From CAYJBH01 sp964370605 (GTDB taxonomy: Bacteria; Bacillota; Clostridia; Oscillospirales; Ruminococcaceae), in assembly GCA_964370605.1 (NCBI GenBank), contig CAYJJX010000007.1, positions 47,469-111,468 on the forward strand: DNA of 64,000 bases. Direction: 5' to 3'. The notes beneath the pieces were generated by a model that was not told where the DNA came from, ran no database searches, and was given only the letters and a program-made list of their open reading frames with translations. Shown here one piece after another: positions 24,477 through 33,454 of this stretch. Made by a program: the position numbers and the translations under genes. Every line of letters starts with the position of its first letter. Position 1 is the stretch's first letter.

Positions 24477-25520
24477 ATGACACTGACTGTCAACAGCTCA
24501 ATTAAATACGATATATTTGTTTCGAACGGCATTCTGTCCGAATTTGGAGAGATTGCCGCTCGTACTTTTAAGCCGTCACGTGTGGTCGTTATTACCGACA
24601 CTAATGTAGAACCACTGTATGCGGCCACACTGTCTGACAGCTTGCAGTCCGGCGGCTTCGAGGTGCTCGGATATATATTTGAAGCGGGTGAACATCAAAA
24701 AAACCTCGATACATTTGCAAATATTGTCACCTTCTTGACCGAAAATAATATTAACAAAGGTGATCTTTTGGGGGCGCTTGGCGGTGGAGTCGTTTCAGAT
24801 CTTGTTGGATTTGTCGCGCGCAGTTATCTTCGTGGTATGCCGTATGCCACCGTAACAACATCGCTTCTTGCAGCGGTTGACGCCTCGATAGGCGGAAAGA
24901 CGGCGGTGGACCACGCAGGACAAAAAAACAATGTCGGCGCATTCTATCCTCCTCATCTTGTGATGTGTGACACCGACTTGTTAAAAACACTTCCGATAGC
25001 TGAATTGCAAAATGGCCTAACCGAAGCTATCAAATCGGGAGCACTCCTTGACAAGGAGCTTTTTGAATATCTTGAAACTCCAGCTGATGAACTTGACTAC
25101 AACTATATAATAGAACGCTCGCTCAAGGTAAAACGATACTATGTTGAACGAGATGAACTTGATAACGGCGATCGGCAACTTCTAAACCTCGGCCACACCC
25201 TCGGCCATGCCATCGAGGCCGAAAGTCGTTATGCTATCTCACACGGTCGCGCGGTTGCGGTGGGCATGGTGGAGATTACTCGGTGCTCCGAGCGTCTCGG
25301 ATTGACGACCAAAGGTGTCTCTCAGCGTCTGAGAACAGCACTCGAGGCGCATGGTATTGACTGCGCTCTCCCCTATCCGATTGATCAACTCCTCCCACAT
25401 CTTGTAAACGACAAAAAGATGCGAAAGAGCAGTTTGAGTCTTGCCTTGCTCAAAGATATCGGTGAGCCGTTTCTTCATAAAATATCTGTGAGCGAACTGC
25501 GAAACTTTTTCATCGATTGA
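24477..25520 (+). CDS. aroB: 3-dehydroquinate synthase
   Basis: This 347-residue NAD- and metal-dependent enzyme converts DAHP to 3-dehydroquinate. Visible motifs: ALGGGVVSDLVGFVARSYLRG, the TSLLAAVDASIGGKTAVDH block, KNNVGAFYPP, the E-x-x-K-x-G segment in NGLTEAIKSGAL, and the metal histidines in LNLGHTLGHAIE and SHGRAVAVGM. Length is typical. The start codon follows AAGGGGA. It ends 22 bp before aroA in the same direction. Confidence 0.94.
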   Translation: MTLTVNSSIKYDIFVSNGILSEFGEIAARTFKPSRVVVITDTNVEPLYAATLSDSLQSGGFEVLGYIFEAGEHQKNLDTFANIVTFLTENNINKGDLLGALGGGVVSDLVGFVARSYLRGMPYATVTTSLLAAVDASIGGKTAVDHAGQKNNVGAFYPPHLVMCDTDLLKTLPIAELQNGLTEAIKSGALLDKELFEYLETPADELDYNYIIERSLKVKRYYVERDELDNGDRQLLNLGHTLGHAIEAESRYAISHGRAVAVGMVEITRCSERLGLTTKGVSQRLRTALEAHGIDCALPYPIDQLLPHLVNDKKMRKSSLSLALLKDIGEPFLHKISVSELRNFFID

Positions 25521-25542
25521 TATATAAGGAATTTTTCATAAA

Positions 25543-26808
25543 ATGAATGTAACTCTAACCAAACAAAAACCGCTCGTCGGCAGTATTGCCGCCATCTCTT
25601 CAAAATCAGATCTGCACCGAATCCTCATTGCCTCTGCACTCTGTGAAGATGCGGCGGATATTTATTGCAACGCTCTTTCTGCCGACATTGTTGCAACGAT
25701 CGCATGTTTAAACTCACTCGGTGCCGACATCACACCGACAAAGCTATCAGATGACAGCTATAAACTCTCGCTCAGCGCAGGACAGGACACTCTGAAAAAA
25801 CCCGTTTGCGACTGTAACGAGAGCGGAACTACACTGCGGTTGTTGACTCCGCTTGCCGCTGCCGCATATAAAAATGTCACCTTTGTCGGAAAGGGGCGTC
25901 TCGCACAGCGACCGATGGAGCCGCTGTTGACGGTCATGAAATCACACGGAGCTTCTTTCAGTTCCGACACCCTCCCCTTTACTATAAAAGGAAAACTGAA
26001 ACCGGGTGACTATGAAATCGCCGGTAATGTCAGCTCACAGTTTATCAGCGGGTTGATGTTCGCACTGCCCCATCTGAAAAAACGCAGTCGTATTGTTCTC
26101 ACCACTGCCCTTGAATCTGCACCGTATATCGACATGACCATTTCGACACTGAAACAGTTCGGTGTATCTATTGACAAGGTACCGCTCGGATTTGTCATCG
26201 ATGGCGAACAGCGTTTTGTCTCACCCGGTGCAATACATGCCGAGGGTGACTGGTCAAATGCGGCTTTTTGGCTTGCCGCAGGTGCAATCGGCGGTGAAGT
26301 TACGGTCGGTGGGCTAAAATACCCCGACACCTTGCAAGGCGACAGTGTAATCATAAATCTTCTGCAACGATTTGGTGCCGATACTTCTTATAGCGACAGT
26401 GGCAAGGTAACGGTTAAGGCAAAACCCCTCAAAGGTCTTGCCATCGACATCAGCCAGTGCCCCGACCTCGCACCGATACTCTCGGTCGTCGGAGCGTTTG
26501 CAAGCGGTACTACCGTGTTGACCGGAGCGGCTCGATTGAAACTGAAGGAGAGCGACCGCATGGCGGCTACGGTAGAGATGATCCGCAATCTCGGCGGCAT
26601 CGCCGAGGCAACCGACGACAACCTTGTCATTGAAGGGACGGGACTTGTGGGTGGAACGATCAATTCACACAACGACCATCGCCTTGCCATGGCGGCGGCA
26701 ATCGCCGCAACCATGACAAAAAATCCGGTGGTCATTGAAGATGCCGGTGCGGTCGATAAGTCCTACCCCAAATTTTTTGATCACTACAAACTGCTCGGCG
26801 GCGCATAA
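25543..26808 (+). CDS. aroA: 3-phosphoshikimate 1-carboxyvinyltransferase (EPSP synthase)
   Basis: This 421-residue enzyme transfers enolpyruvyl from PEP to shikimate 3-phosphate. It shows the two-domain inside-out barrel signatures: SSKSDLHRILIASALC at the N-terminus, ESGTTLRLLTPLAA, GKGRLAQRPMEPL, VSSQFISGLMFALP, LKESDRMAATVEMIRNLGG and NDHRLAMAAAIAA. The opening SSKSDLHR and NESGTTLRL loops differ slightly from the commonest forms, as is usual in class II-like enzymes of Firmicutes. It lies between aroB and aroC. Confidence 0.93.
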   Translation: MNVTLTKQKPLVGSIAAISSKSDLHRILIASALCEDAADIYCNALSADIVATIACLNSLGADITPTKLSDDSYKLSLSAGQDTLKKPVCDCNESGTTLRLLTPLAAAAYKNVTFVGKGRLAQRPMEPLLTVMKSHGASFSSDTLPFTIKGKLKPGDYEIAGNVSSQFISGLMFALPHLKKRSRIVLTTALESAPYIDMTISTLKQFGVSIDKVPLGFVIDGEQRFVSPGAIHAEGDWSNAAFWLAAGAIGGEVTVGGLKYPDTLQGDSVIINLLQRFGADTSYSDSGKVTVKAKPLKGLAIDISQCPDLAPILSVVGAFASGTTVLTGAARLKLKESDRMAATVEMIRNLGGIAEATDDNLVIEGTGLVGGTINSHNDHRLAMAAAIAATMTKNPVVIEDAGAVDKSYPKFFDHYKLLGGA

Positions 26809-26875
26809 CTTGCACTGGAAATAGCAGCAAAATGGTATCACAGCAACAAAAATACAAAAGAAACGGAGCAACTTT

Positions 26876-27961
26876 ATGTCCTCTAACTTTGGTGAATTTT
26901 TAAATGTACAGATTTTCGGTCAGTCCCACTCGGGCGGTGTCGGAGTGGTGGTGGACGGTCTACCCTCCGGTGAGGCGGTGGATCTTGAGGCGGTGCAGAC
27001 CTTTTTGCTTCGCCGTCAAGGCGGAAAAAAGATGACCACCCCACGCAAGGAGGCAGACACCCCTGAGATACTTGGCGGACTGGTGGACAACGTGACCTGC
27101 GGTGCACCTCTTGCCGCTGTTTTTCGCAACGGCAACACCGACAGCGGTTCTTACAACGCTTTTGTTGACACTCCACGGCCGTCACATGCCGATCTAACCG
27201 CTCGCCAGCGATATAAAAACCCCGACCTTTCGGGAGGAGGGCATTTTTCGGCGCGTATGACATTGCCACTCTGTTTTGCAGGTGCGGTTTCGGCTCAAAT
27301 TTTAGCACGCCGTGGCATTACTGTTGGCGCACAGATTTCGACTTGTGCCGGAGTTGCGGGAGAGCGTTTTGATCCCTTGACAATTGATGCAGACACACTG
27401 AAATCTACTGTAAACAAGCCTTTCCCGACACTCAATGACGAGAGCGCAAGCAAGATGATCTTGGCGATCGAGGCGGCTCAAAAGGAGGGCGACTCGGTCG
27501 GTGGCATTGTTGAATGTGCGGTGGTCGGACTGCCGAGTGGCATCGGAAACCCAATATTTGATAGCGTAGAGAGTGCGCTATCAAAAGTACTGTTCGGAAT
27601 TCCGGCGGTGCGTGCCGTGGAGTTCGGCATCGGATTTGAAGCCTCAAATATGAGAGGAAGTGTCCATAACGACAGCTATACTCTCAAAAATTCTGAGCCG
27701 ACACCCTCCACCAACAACGCCGGCGGAGTCCTTGGCGGAATCACAACAGGTGCTCCGCTCATTCTTCGTGTCGGATTCAAACCCACCCCCTCCATCTCGG
27801 CACCGCAACAGACGCTCAATATTAAGAGTAACGAGGTCGAGACCTTATCAATAAAAGGTCGCCACGATCCCTGCATTGTGCTTCGTGCCGTTCCGGTGGT
27901 TGAGGCGGCAGTCGCTTGCGTATTGCTTGACTTAATGCTGTCGGCAAATAAAATAAAATAA
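26876..27961 (+). CDS. aroC: Chorismate synthase
   Basis: This 361-residue FMN-dependent lyase makes chorismate from EPSP. Signatures: FGQSHSGGVGVVVDGLPSG at the N-terminus, RRQGGKKMTTPRKEAD, SGGGHFSARMT and GIPAVRAVEFGIGFEAS. Length is in range. The ATG is preceded by a weak but present GAAACGGAG site. It follows aroA by 67 bp and precedes the aroE/aroK fusion by 47 bp. Confidence 0.94.
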   Translation: MSSNFGEFLNVQIFGQSHSGGVGVVVDGLPSGEAVDLEAVQTFLLRRQGGKKMTTPRKEADTPEILGGLVDNVTCGAPLAAVFRNGNTDSGSYNAFVDTPRPSHADLTARQRYKNPDLSGGGHFSARMTLPLCFAGAVSAQILARRGITVGAQISTCAGVAGERFDPLTIDADTLKSTVNKPFPTLNDESASKMILAIEAAQKEGDSVGGIVECAVVGLPSGIGNPIFDSVESALSKVLFGIPAVRAVEFGIGFEASNMRGSVHNDSYTLKNSEPTPSTNNAGGVLGGITTGAPLILRVGFKPTPSISAPQQTLNIKSNEVETLSIKGRHDPCIVLRAVPVVEAAVACVLLDLMLSANKIK

Positions 27962-28008
27962 AACTACGTACACGATATACACTTTACAAATAAGGAAAGC
28001 TCAACAGC

Positions 28009-29331
28009 ATGAACAACAAACCGCTACATCATATTTATACCGATACCCCGGGCAATCTTGACAATCTCACCGTCGGGCTTATCGGAGATAAGCTCACCCA
28101 CAGCCATTCGCCGACCATTCACAAGATTCTCGGTAATCCGCACTATAAGCTTTATGAACTGACCAACGAACAACTGCCCGATTTTATCAAGTCGCAAGAT
28201 TATCATGCCTTGAATGTCACAATCCCCTATAAAAAAGATGTGATACCGTTTTGTGACAGCGTCTCACCCACTGCAAAACTGTGTGAGAGCGTAAACACCA
28301 TCTGCCGCCGTGACGGAAAACTGTATGGATACAATACCGACTTTGTCGGCCTTATCACCCTTTTCAAGTTTTATGACATCGATGTTTTGGGTAAAAACTG
28401 TGTTGTGCTCGGCAGTGGCGGTGCGGGAAGCACTGCGGTGCGAGTGTTGGAACATCTCGGCGCAAAAAAAGTGATAACGGTATCTCGCAGCGGTAACTAT
28501 AACTATCAAAATGTCACATCGCTGACCGACACCGAAATTCTTGTCAACGCAACACCGGTTGGACTGTTTGGACGCAACAACAATATACCTGTCGAGCCGG
28601 AGATTTTCCCAAAGCTTGAATCGGTCGTTGACCTTATAGCAAATCCATATCGCACCGAACTGATGAACCGTGCACAGCGCCTCGGAATAAAGGCGGTGGG
28701 CGGTGATGCAATGCTGGTTGCTCAGGCGGTGGCGGGTTTTGCGCTCTTTTTTGACCTACCTGCTCGATTTTCTGAGTTTGGACGTGCATATGCCGACTAT
28801 CGGCGATACGGCTCAAATATCATTCTCATCGGTATGCCGGGCAGTGGAAAAACCACCGTCGGCAGGCTAGTTGCACAACAACTTGGCATGAAATTGATCG
28901 ACGCCGATACCGTTTTGGAACAGCGTGAAGGTGTGCCTATTCCCACGATTTTCGAAAAAAAGGGAGAGCGTTATTTTCGAGAACTGGAAACTGCGATTAT
29001 CAACGAGCTCTGTGAAGAAAACGGCTGCGTGATCAGCACCGGCGGCGGCGTTATAGAAAACCCTGACAACATTTCACGGCTTCGCCGAAGCGGAATGGTG
29101 TTTCAGGTGACCCGTGAGCTGTCTGAACTCTCGCTTGCAGGGCGACCTGTTTCACAGCGTGACGGTATAGAGGCTCTGTTTAAACGCAGAAAACCGCTCT
29201 ATGATGCCTGTTGTGACTTTGAGGTGAATAATAAAACGCCACAGCAACGCTGTGACGTGATAATCGAAAAATTTTATACCGATTGTATAAACAATAAGGT
29301 GGATTTAGACGGCTGTGCAGAGCTTGTATAG
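28009..29331 (+). CDS. aroE/aroK: Bifunctional shikimate dehydrogenase-shikimate kinase
   Basis: This 440-residue protein joins two shikimate enzymes. Residues about 20-265 form shikimate dehydrogenase: NVTIPYK (69-75, catalytic lysine), GYNTD (107-111) and the NADPH loop LGSGGAGSTAV (134-144). Residues about 268-430 form shikimate kinase: Walker A GMPGSGKT (275-282), the DAD shikimate-binding motif, ERYFRELE, STGGGV and LAGRPV. The two consecutive activities (dehydroshikimate reduction, then shikimate phosphorylation) would share one chain. No stop or frameshift lies between the domains. The 3' end overlaps the convergent aroQ by 27 bp. Confidence 0.92.
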   Translation: MNNKPLHHIYTDTPGNLDNLTVGLIGDKLTHSHSPTIHKILGNPHYKLYELTNEQLPDFIKSQDYHALNVTIPYKKDVIPFCDSVSPTAKLCESVNTICRRDGKLYGYNTDFVGLITLFKFYDIDVLGKNCVVLGSGGAGSTAVRVLEHLGAKKVITVSRSGNYNYQNVTSLTDTEILVNATPVGLFGRNNNIPVEPEIFPKLESVVDLIANPYRTELMNRAQRLGIKAVGGDAMLVAQAVAGFALFFDLPARFSEFGRAYADYRRYGSNIILIGMPGSGKTTVGRLVAQQLGMKLIDADTVLEQREGVPIPTIFEKKGERYFRELETAIINELCEENGCVISTGGGVIENPDNISRLRRSGMVFQVTRELSELSLAGRPVSQRDGIEALFKRRKPLYDACCDFEVNNKTPQQRCDVIIEKFYTDCINNKVDLDGCAELV

Positions 29332-29736
29332 CGCCAAAATATATCCGTCAAACCCGAGACCTGTTATCTGTCCCATACATACCGGCGCTGTGAGTGAGTG
29401 ATGTCGAAACTCTTCTCGCGCGTATACATTTGATATGTGAACCTCGATGGTAGGTAGTCCTGCCGTCTTTATAGCATCCCGCAAAGCAACCGAGCTGTGA
29501 GTGTATGCCGCAGGGTTTATGATTATCGCATCATACTGTTCCGGTGCCGTGTTGATAGCGGTGCAAAGCTCACCCTCAATATCGCTGGTAAAAAAGCTGA
29601 CCGCAACGTGAAGGTTGTCGGCCTCTTTTTTTATGCGCTCACAGAGCATGGGCAGTGTTTCGGCACCATACACGTCCGGCTCACGACAGCCGAGCCTATT
29701 CAAATTAGGTCCGTTGACCACCAAAATGCGTTTCAT
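29305..29736 (-). CDS. aroQ: 3-dehydroquinate dehydratase, type II
   Basis: This 143-residue dodecameric-type dehydratase supplies the remaining early shikimate step, 3-dehydroquinate to 3-dehydroshikimate. Motifs: VVNGPNLNRLGCREPDVYG with the catalytic arginine and tyrosine, NPAAYTHSSVAL, EVHISN and REEFRHHS. The ATG follows the DUF3048 stop codon with no gap (TAGATG), so translation is probably coupled, and its 3' end overlaps aroE/K on the other strand. It is therefore read with the DUF3048 genes and not with the aro run. Confidence 0.93.
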   Translation of the reverse strand: MKRILVVNGPNLNRLGCREPDVYGAETLPMLCERIKKEADNLHVAVSFFTSDIEGELCTAINTAPEQYDAIIINPAAYTHSSVALRDAIKTAGLPTIEVHISNVYAREEFRHHSLTAPVCMGQITGLGFDGYILALYKLCTAV

Positions 29737-30822
29737 CTATATTATCTCCAGCGTGTCTTGGCGGGTATTCGCCACCATTGCAATGTATGATTTGCCCTGC
29801 GCTACCGTGATTTCCTCGCCTTCGGCATCATATAGCTTTAGCTGGTCGTCAGGATTGCCCTTCTTCCAGGTTACACTAATATATTCTCCGCCGTTGACAT
29901 AGACGCCCTCGCCCTGTGTCAAGGCAAAATTTGTTACATAACCGTCCGGTTGAAGTGACACGTCGCAGAAAAGAATAAATAAATTATCAAAGCTCAGCTG
30001 AGAATTGTCCAGCGCATCGATCTGTGGAGTACCGGCATAAAATTTTTCATAACGCCCTGTTTCGGTATTGTAAACAAAATCTCCATTTGCAACATTCGAA
30101 AACTCAAACTTGACCGTTGTTGCACTGTTTCCACCTGAAAGGACTGTGCCGGACTGTTCGCTGAACTCAAAAAGTGGGTAATATCCACCCGTTGTTGCTA
30201 TTGCGTTTGTGGTTATTCCGGTGGTGATCAGCTGAGTGCTGGTATACCAAGCATGGGTATTGCCGACCGCCGCCGCCCTCGGGGAGTCGAAAACAAATGC
30301 GGTTTCACCGAGATAGATGCCGTCAACATTTTGATAACCGTAATAGTTGAGGAGTGTATCGGCATAGCTACTGGAGCCGATATTAACAAGAATGGCATTC
30401 TGCGCCATTGCAAATTCCGCAAACTGATTTCGCACCGAACGAACCGGCCCGACGGCAGTTATGGCATTCGGGTCGGAATAAAGTGCCATGAATCGAGTGA
30501 TTCCACCCTCTGTCTCCATTTCATAGATGACATCGGCAAGTGATAATCCGGTCTGCGGCAGTGCGGCGGCAATGTTATCCACCATGACCGCAATCGGACG
30601 TGTACCCTCGGCAAGGCCTTCGACAGGGGCTTGACCGGTCAACGGATTGATATCATAACGCACTATGTCGGGAGTCTCAAGCGAGGCGGACGGTGCGGGT
30701 GGCACCGATTCTGACTCGGAATCAGGACTCGGCTCTTCGCCAGAACTGCAAGACACAAAAAAACACAGCAAAGCCGAAAGCAGAATTGCTCTCAAAAATT
30801 TGCTGTGCTCTTTTAGTATCAT
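29737..30822 (-). CDS. DUF3048 lipoprotein (paralogue 3 of 3)
   Basis: This 361-residue predicted lipoprotein has a signal segment ending in FVSC (C25), a Ser/Pro/Glu-rich linker (about 28-50) and DUF3048 N- and C-terminal domains. Shared motifs with the two upstream paralogues are ADVIYEMETEGGITRFMALYS and VGPVRSVR. The C-terminal domain contains YVNGGEYISVTWKKG. The family (YerB-like) has no established function. It is third in the tandem array and joined to aroQ without a gap. The ribosome site is weak. Confidence 0.85.
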   Translation of the reverse strand: MILKEHSKFLRAILLSALLCFFVSCSSGEEPSPDSESESVPPAPSASLETPDIVRYDINPLTGQAPVEGLAEGTRPIAVMVDNIAAALPQTGLSLADVIYEMETEGGITRFMALYSDPNAITAVGPVRSVRNQFAEFAMAQNAILVNIGSSSYADTLLNYYGYQNVDGIYLGETAFVFDSPRAAAVGNTHAWYTSTQLITTGITTNAIATTGGYYPLFEFSEQSGTVLSGGNSATTVKFEFSNVANGDFVYNTETGRYEKFYAGTPQIDALDNSQLSFDNLFILFCDVSLQPDGYVTNFALTQGEGVYVNGGEYISVTWKKGNPDDQLKLYDAEGEEITVAQGKSYIAMVANTRQDTLEII

Positions 30823-30919
30823 AAATTATAACCGTTTCTTTGTTGTATTGTGACTGTGGCGTTACTACTGTTTTTTAACGAGAACCGTTTTGATTTTTCC
30901 AAAAGTCATGCGACTTTGA

Positions 30920-32113
30920 CTATCCTTCCTGTACATCCGTCTCGTTTGCCGCAGCATCAGCATCGGCATTCGCTCCGGAATCCATCGAGGCATCGCCTGC
31001 ACCGACAATTCGGAAAGAAGAATCATAAAGTGCAAGATCTGTTACTGCAATATATGTTTTACCGACGTTTAATAGAATCGGTGTTTCATTGCCGTCGTAA
31101 GAATAAATTTGCAGCGGATCGGTCGGAGCGCCTTTGCGCCATAGAATTTCTTGGTAGTGTCCGCCGTAGAAGTAATAACCTACGCCACCGCTTCCGAGAT
31201 CGATTTCAACGATTCCGCTTGTGCCATCACCGTGTGGTGCAACCGTGGTATAAAGCACCAAAACATTTTCGTATGCAAAAGGCTCGCCGTTGTTTTCGTC
31301 GGTGAGTTTGATTCCAAACTGGCTCTTTTCATATTTATTTGTTTCGGCATTGTACTCAAAGAATCCGTCGTACGATGCAGAGAACTTCCATGACACTTGG
31401 TTTGCAGTGCCATCGGTCGGGATATAGGGTGGATCATCATAGTGGACAAAACCGTGCAAGGTGATCGGAATACGGGGCGCTCCGCTTACATCATATTTAT
31501 CTTTTTCAAGCTCGGCAGAAAGATATTCAGCATTGGTATATTCTGTCTCATCATAAGGATATGACGGTCCACGGTCGACACGGTATCCCGCTCCACCCGG
31601 ATTAACGTCGCCGTTTTCCCACTCATATACCCTGAGCATCTCATTTGCCGGAGTACTTCCTCCGTCATGAACGTAGATTGCGTTGAGCGGCAACATGAAT
31701 TGAACATGTCCGTGACGGGCACTGCGGATCGGACCAACCTGCGGAATGGTATTGTAATCATCGAACAACAGCATGTATCGTGTGATACCGCCCTCGGTCA
31801 CCATCTCATAGCAAACGGAAGCCTCGCTCACACCGGAGTGGGGCAGACCGTCAACACGGTTGTTTACCATGATCGCAGTTACACGTTGGTCGATCGGATA
31901 ATTTGCATCATTTTCAATACCGGTTAGGGGGCTTGCATAGTAGGGTTCCGGCTCCGGTTCCGGTTCCGGCTCCGGCTCTTGCGAAGTGGAGTCCGGCTCG
32001 CTGGTTGCGCTGTCGGTCGGTGCCGATTCACTCTCCGGCGCACGCTCGGAACAACCGACAAGAGTTGTCACCGCAAGCACTATACAGAGCATAAGTACCA
32101 ATAATTTCTTCAT
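30920..32113 (-). CDS. DUF3048 lipoprotein (paralogue 2 of 3)
   Basis: This 397-residue predicted lipoprotein has lipobox LVGC (C21), then an acidic linker with a repeated Glu-Pro run (EPEPEPEPEP, about residues 45-57), then the DUF3048 domains (YEMVTEGGITRYML, VGPIRSARHGHVQ; C-terminal YYFYGGHYQEILWRKG). The Glu-Pro run is encoded by a tandem 6-bp repeat. The C-terminus adds an alanine/aspartate-rich stretch absent from its neighbours. Function unknown; probably anchored outside the cell membrane. Confidence 0.85.
   Translation of the reverse strand: MKKLLVLMLCIVLAVTTLVGCSERAPESESAPTDSATSEPDSTSQEPEPEPEPEPEPYYASPLTGIENDANYPIDQRVTAIMVNNRVDGLPHSGVSEASVCYEMVTEGGITRYMLLFDDYNTIPQVGPIRSARHGHVQFMLPLNAIYVHDGGSTPANEMLRVYEWENGDVNPGGAGYRVDRGPSYPYDETEYTNAEYLSAELEKDKYDVSGAPRIPITLHGFVHYDDPPYIPTDGTANQVSWKFSASYDGFFEYNAETNKYEKSQFGIKLTDENNGEPFAYENVLVLYTTVAPHGDGTSGIVEIDLGSGGVGYYFYGGHYQEILWRKGAPTDPLQIYSYDGNETPILLNVGKTYIAVTDLALYDSSFRIVGAGDASMDSGANADADAAANETDVQEG
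31944..31979 (-). repeat. Tandem 6-bp repeat inside the DUF3048 gene
   Basis: Six GGYTCY units in a row (plus strand) encode the Glu-Pro linker on the minus strand. Because the unit is six bases, copy-number change would keep the frame. Confidence 0.85.
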
Positions 32114-32162
32114 AGATTAAAACCATTCCTTTCCTGCCATTCGACCATAAGTCGATTCTTGT

Positions 32163-33293
32163 TTATTTTATTTCAAACTCTCCGAAATGAGAAAGATCGA
32201 CAACTCCGACAAAACTGTTGCCGGGGTTTATATCGATAGGCGTTTCATGCCCGTCGACCGAAACAATTCGAAGAGGTTGGTTCACATCACCTTTGCGCCA
32301 GTGGACTGATTCGTAGTTTCCACCGCTAAAATAATATCCCACGCCACCAAAACTGTATGATACATTTGCAAGGATACCGTCAGAGTAGGTATCAATGGTG
32401 GTGAAAAGTATAAAGACGTTTTCAAATTCAAGCTGTTCATCGACATTCTCATCCATCTGCGGTTCACCATAGATGAATTTGTCATATTTTCCGCTCACTT
32501 CATCATAGACGAAGTCAGAATGGGAATAATCGCTGAATTTCACATGAACATCGGTGGCGGGAAGTCCGAGCACTCGCTCCTCGCCAGTAGGCAAAAAATT
32601 GAAAACAGGTGATATCGGATCTGTTAACCTGTCGCTGTATCCATTTTGCGCCACGACATCTTCTATCAACTCACCATCGGTAAACCAACAGTGTTCGCCC
32701 ACATTTTCATATAACTGAGAAAGAGTATCCGCTCGCTCTTCATCATACCAGACTATATCGGAAATGTTTTGACCGTCAATATCCATTTCCTGATAGTTAT
32801 AGAGTTCGAGAATGTGATCTGCGGTCACACTTGATCCAATATGGACATGCAGCGGTTCATACGACAACATCAGCTGAACGAATTGATCGCGTGAACTCCG
32901 CACCGGTCCGATGGTCGGAAGATCATACCCTTGCGAATAGACCGCCATAAGCCTTGTGATGCCGCCTTCCGTCACCACTTCATAGATTATATCCGCCTCA
33001 CTCAACCCTCTTTGAGGTAGTGACTGATAGACATTGTTCACCATGACAGTGACAGCCCGTGCATAGGGATCAAAGCTCTCATCGGCAAGCTCACCGGTAT
33101 AAGGATTTATCACTATCTCCGGCTCACTCGGCTGCTGTGTCGAATCACTTTGTGATGTCGAATCTTCGGGTATTACAGAGCTCTGTGAGGCAGACTGTGA
33201 CAAGCTATCGCTATCCGCTTGCACCGAGCAGGCCGACAAAAGTAAGATTATTGATAAAAACATCACCGTTATGGTGCTAAATTTTCTATTCAA
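32163..33293 (-). CDS. DUF3048 lipoprotein (paralogue 1 of 3)
   Basis: This 376-residue predicted lipoprotein has lipobox LSAC (C22), a Ser/Gln-rich linker (about 25-60) and DUF3048 N- and C-terminal domains (YEVVTEGGITRLMAVYS, IGPVRSSRDQFVQ; YYFSGGNYESVHWRKG). It is the promoter-proximal gene of the array, with a consensus promoter 30 bp upstream. The three paralogues are clearly diverged yet keep the same motifs, which suggests old duplication and maintained, non-identical roles at the cell surface. Confidence 0.86.
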   Translation of the reverse strand: MNRKFSTITVMFLSIILLLSACSVQADSDSLSQSASQSSVIPEDSTSQSDSTQQPSEPEIVINPYTGELADESFDPYARAVTVMVNNVYQSLPQRGLSEADIIYEVVTEGGITRLMAVYSQGYDLPTIGPVRSSRDQFVQLMLSYEPLHVHIGSSVTADHILELYNYQEMDIDGQNISDIVWYDEERADTLSQLYENVGEHCWFTDGELIEDVVAQNGYSDRLTDPISPVFNFLPTGEERVLGLPATDVHVKFSDYSHSDFVYDEVSGKYDKFIYGEPQMDENVDEQLEFENVFILFTTIDTYSDGILANVSYSFGGVGYYFSGGNYESVHWRKGDVNQPLRIVSVDGHETPIDINPGNSFVGVVDLSHFGEFEIK

Positions 33294-33322
33294 TTACAAC
33301 CACTTTACAAAACCCTTTGAGA

Positions 33323-33351
33323 ATTATATCATGATAGATAGTTTTTGTCAA
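33323..33351 (-). promoter_or_regulatory. Promoter of the DUF3048-aroQ operon
   Basis: Minus strand TTGACA (33351-33346), 17-bp spacer, TATAAT (33328-33323): full consensus. Confidence 0.85.
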
Positions 33352-33365
33352 TATCGCGTTAATAT

Positions 33366-33412
33366 ACAAAAAACGCAAAATCCCCTTTTATTTAGCCGTT
33401 TTATTGCGTTTT
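33366..33412 (-). terminator. Terminator after recG
   Basis: TTGCGTTTT (33412-33404 complement) and AAAACGCAA (33370-33378) pair, and on the minus strand a T6 run follows. The loop is long (about 25 nt) and may hold more pairing. Confidence 0.65.
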
Positions 33413-33454
33413 ATCTTTCCTGCGGCTTTATTACAATTTTACTACAAAAGTCTG

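Noticed and set aside
31944..31979. CRISPR-like or intergenic repeat
   Set aside because: Units are contiguous, 6 bp long and lie in frame inside a gene; no spacers.
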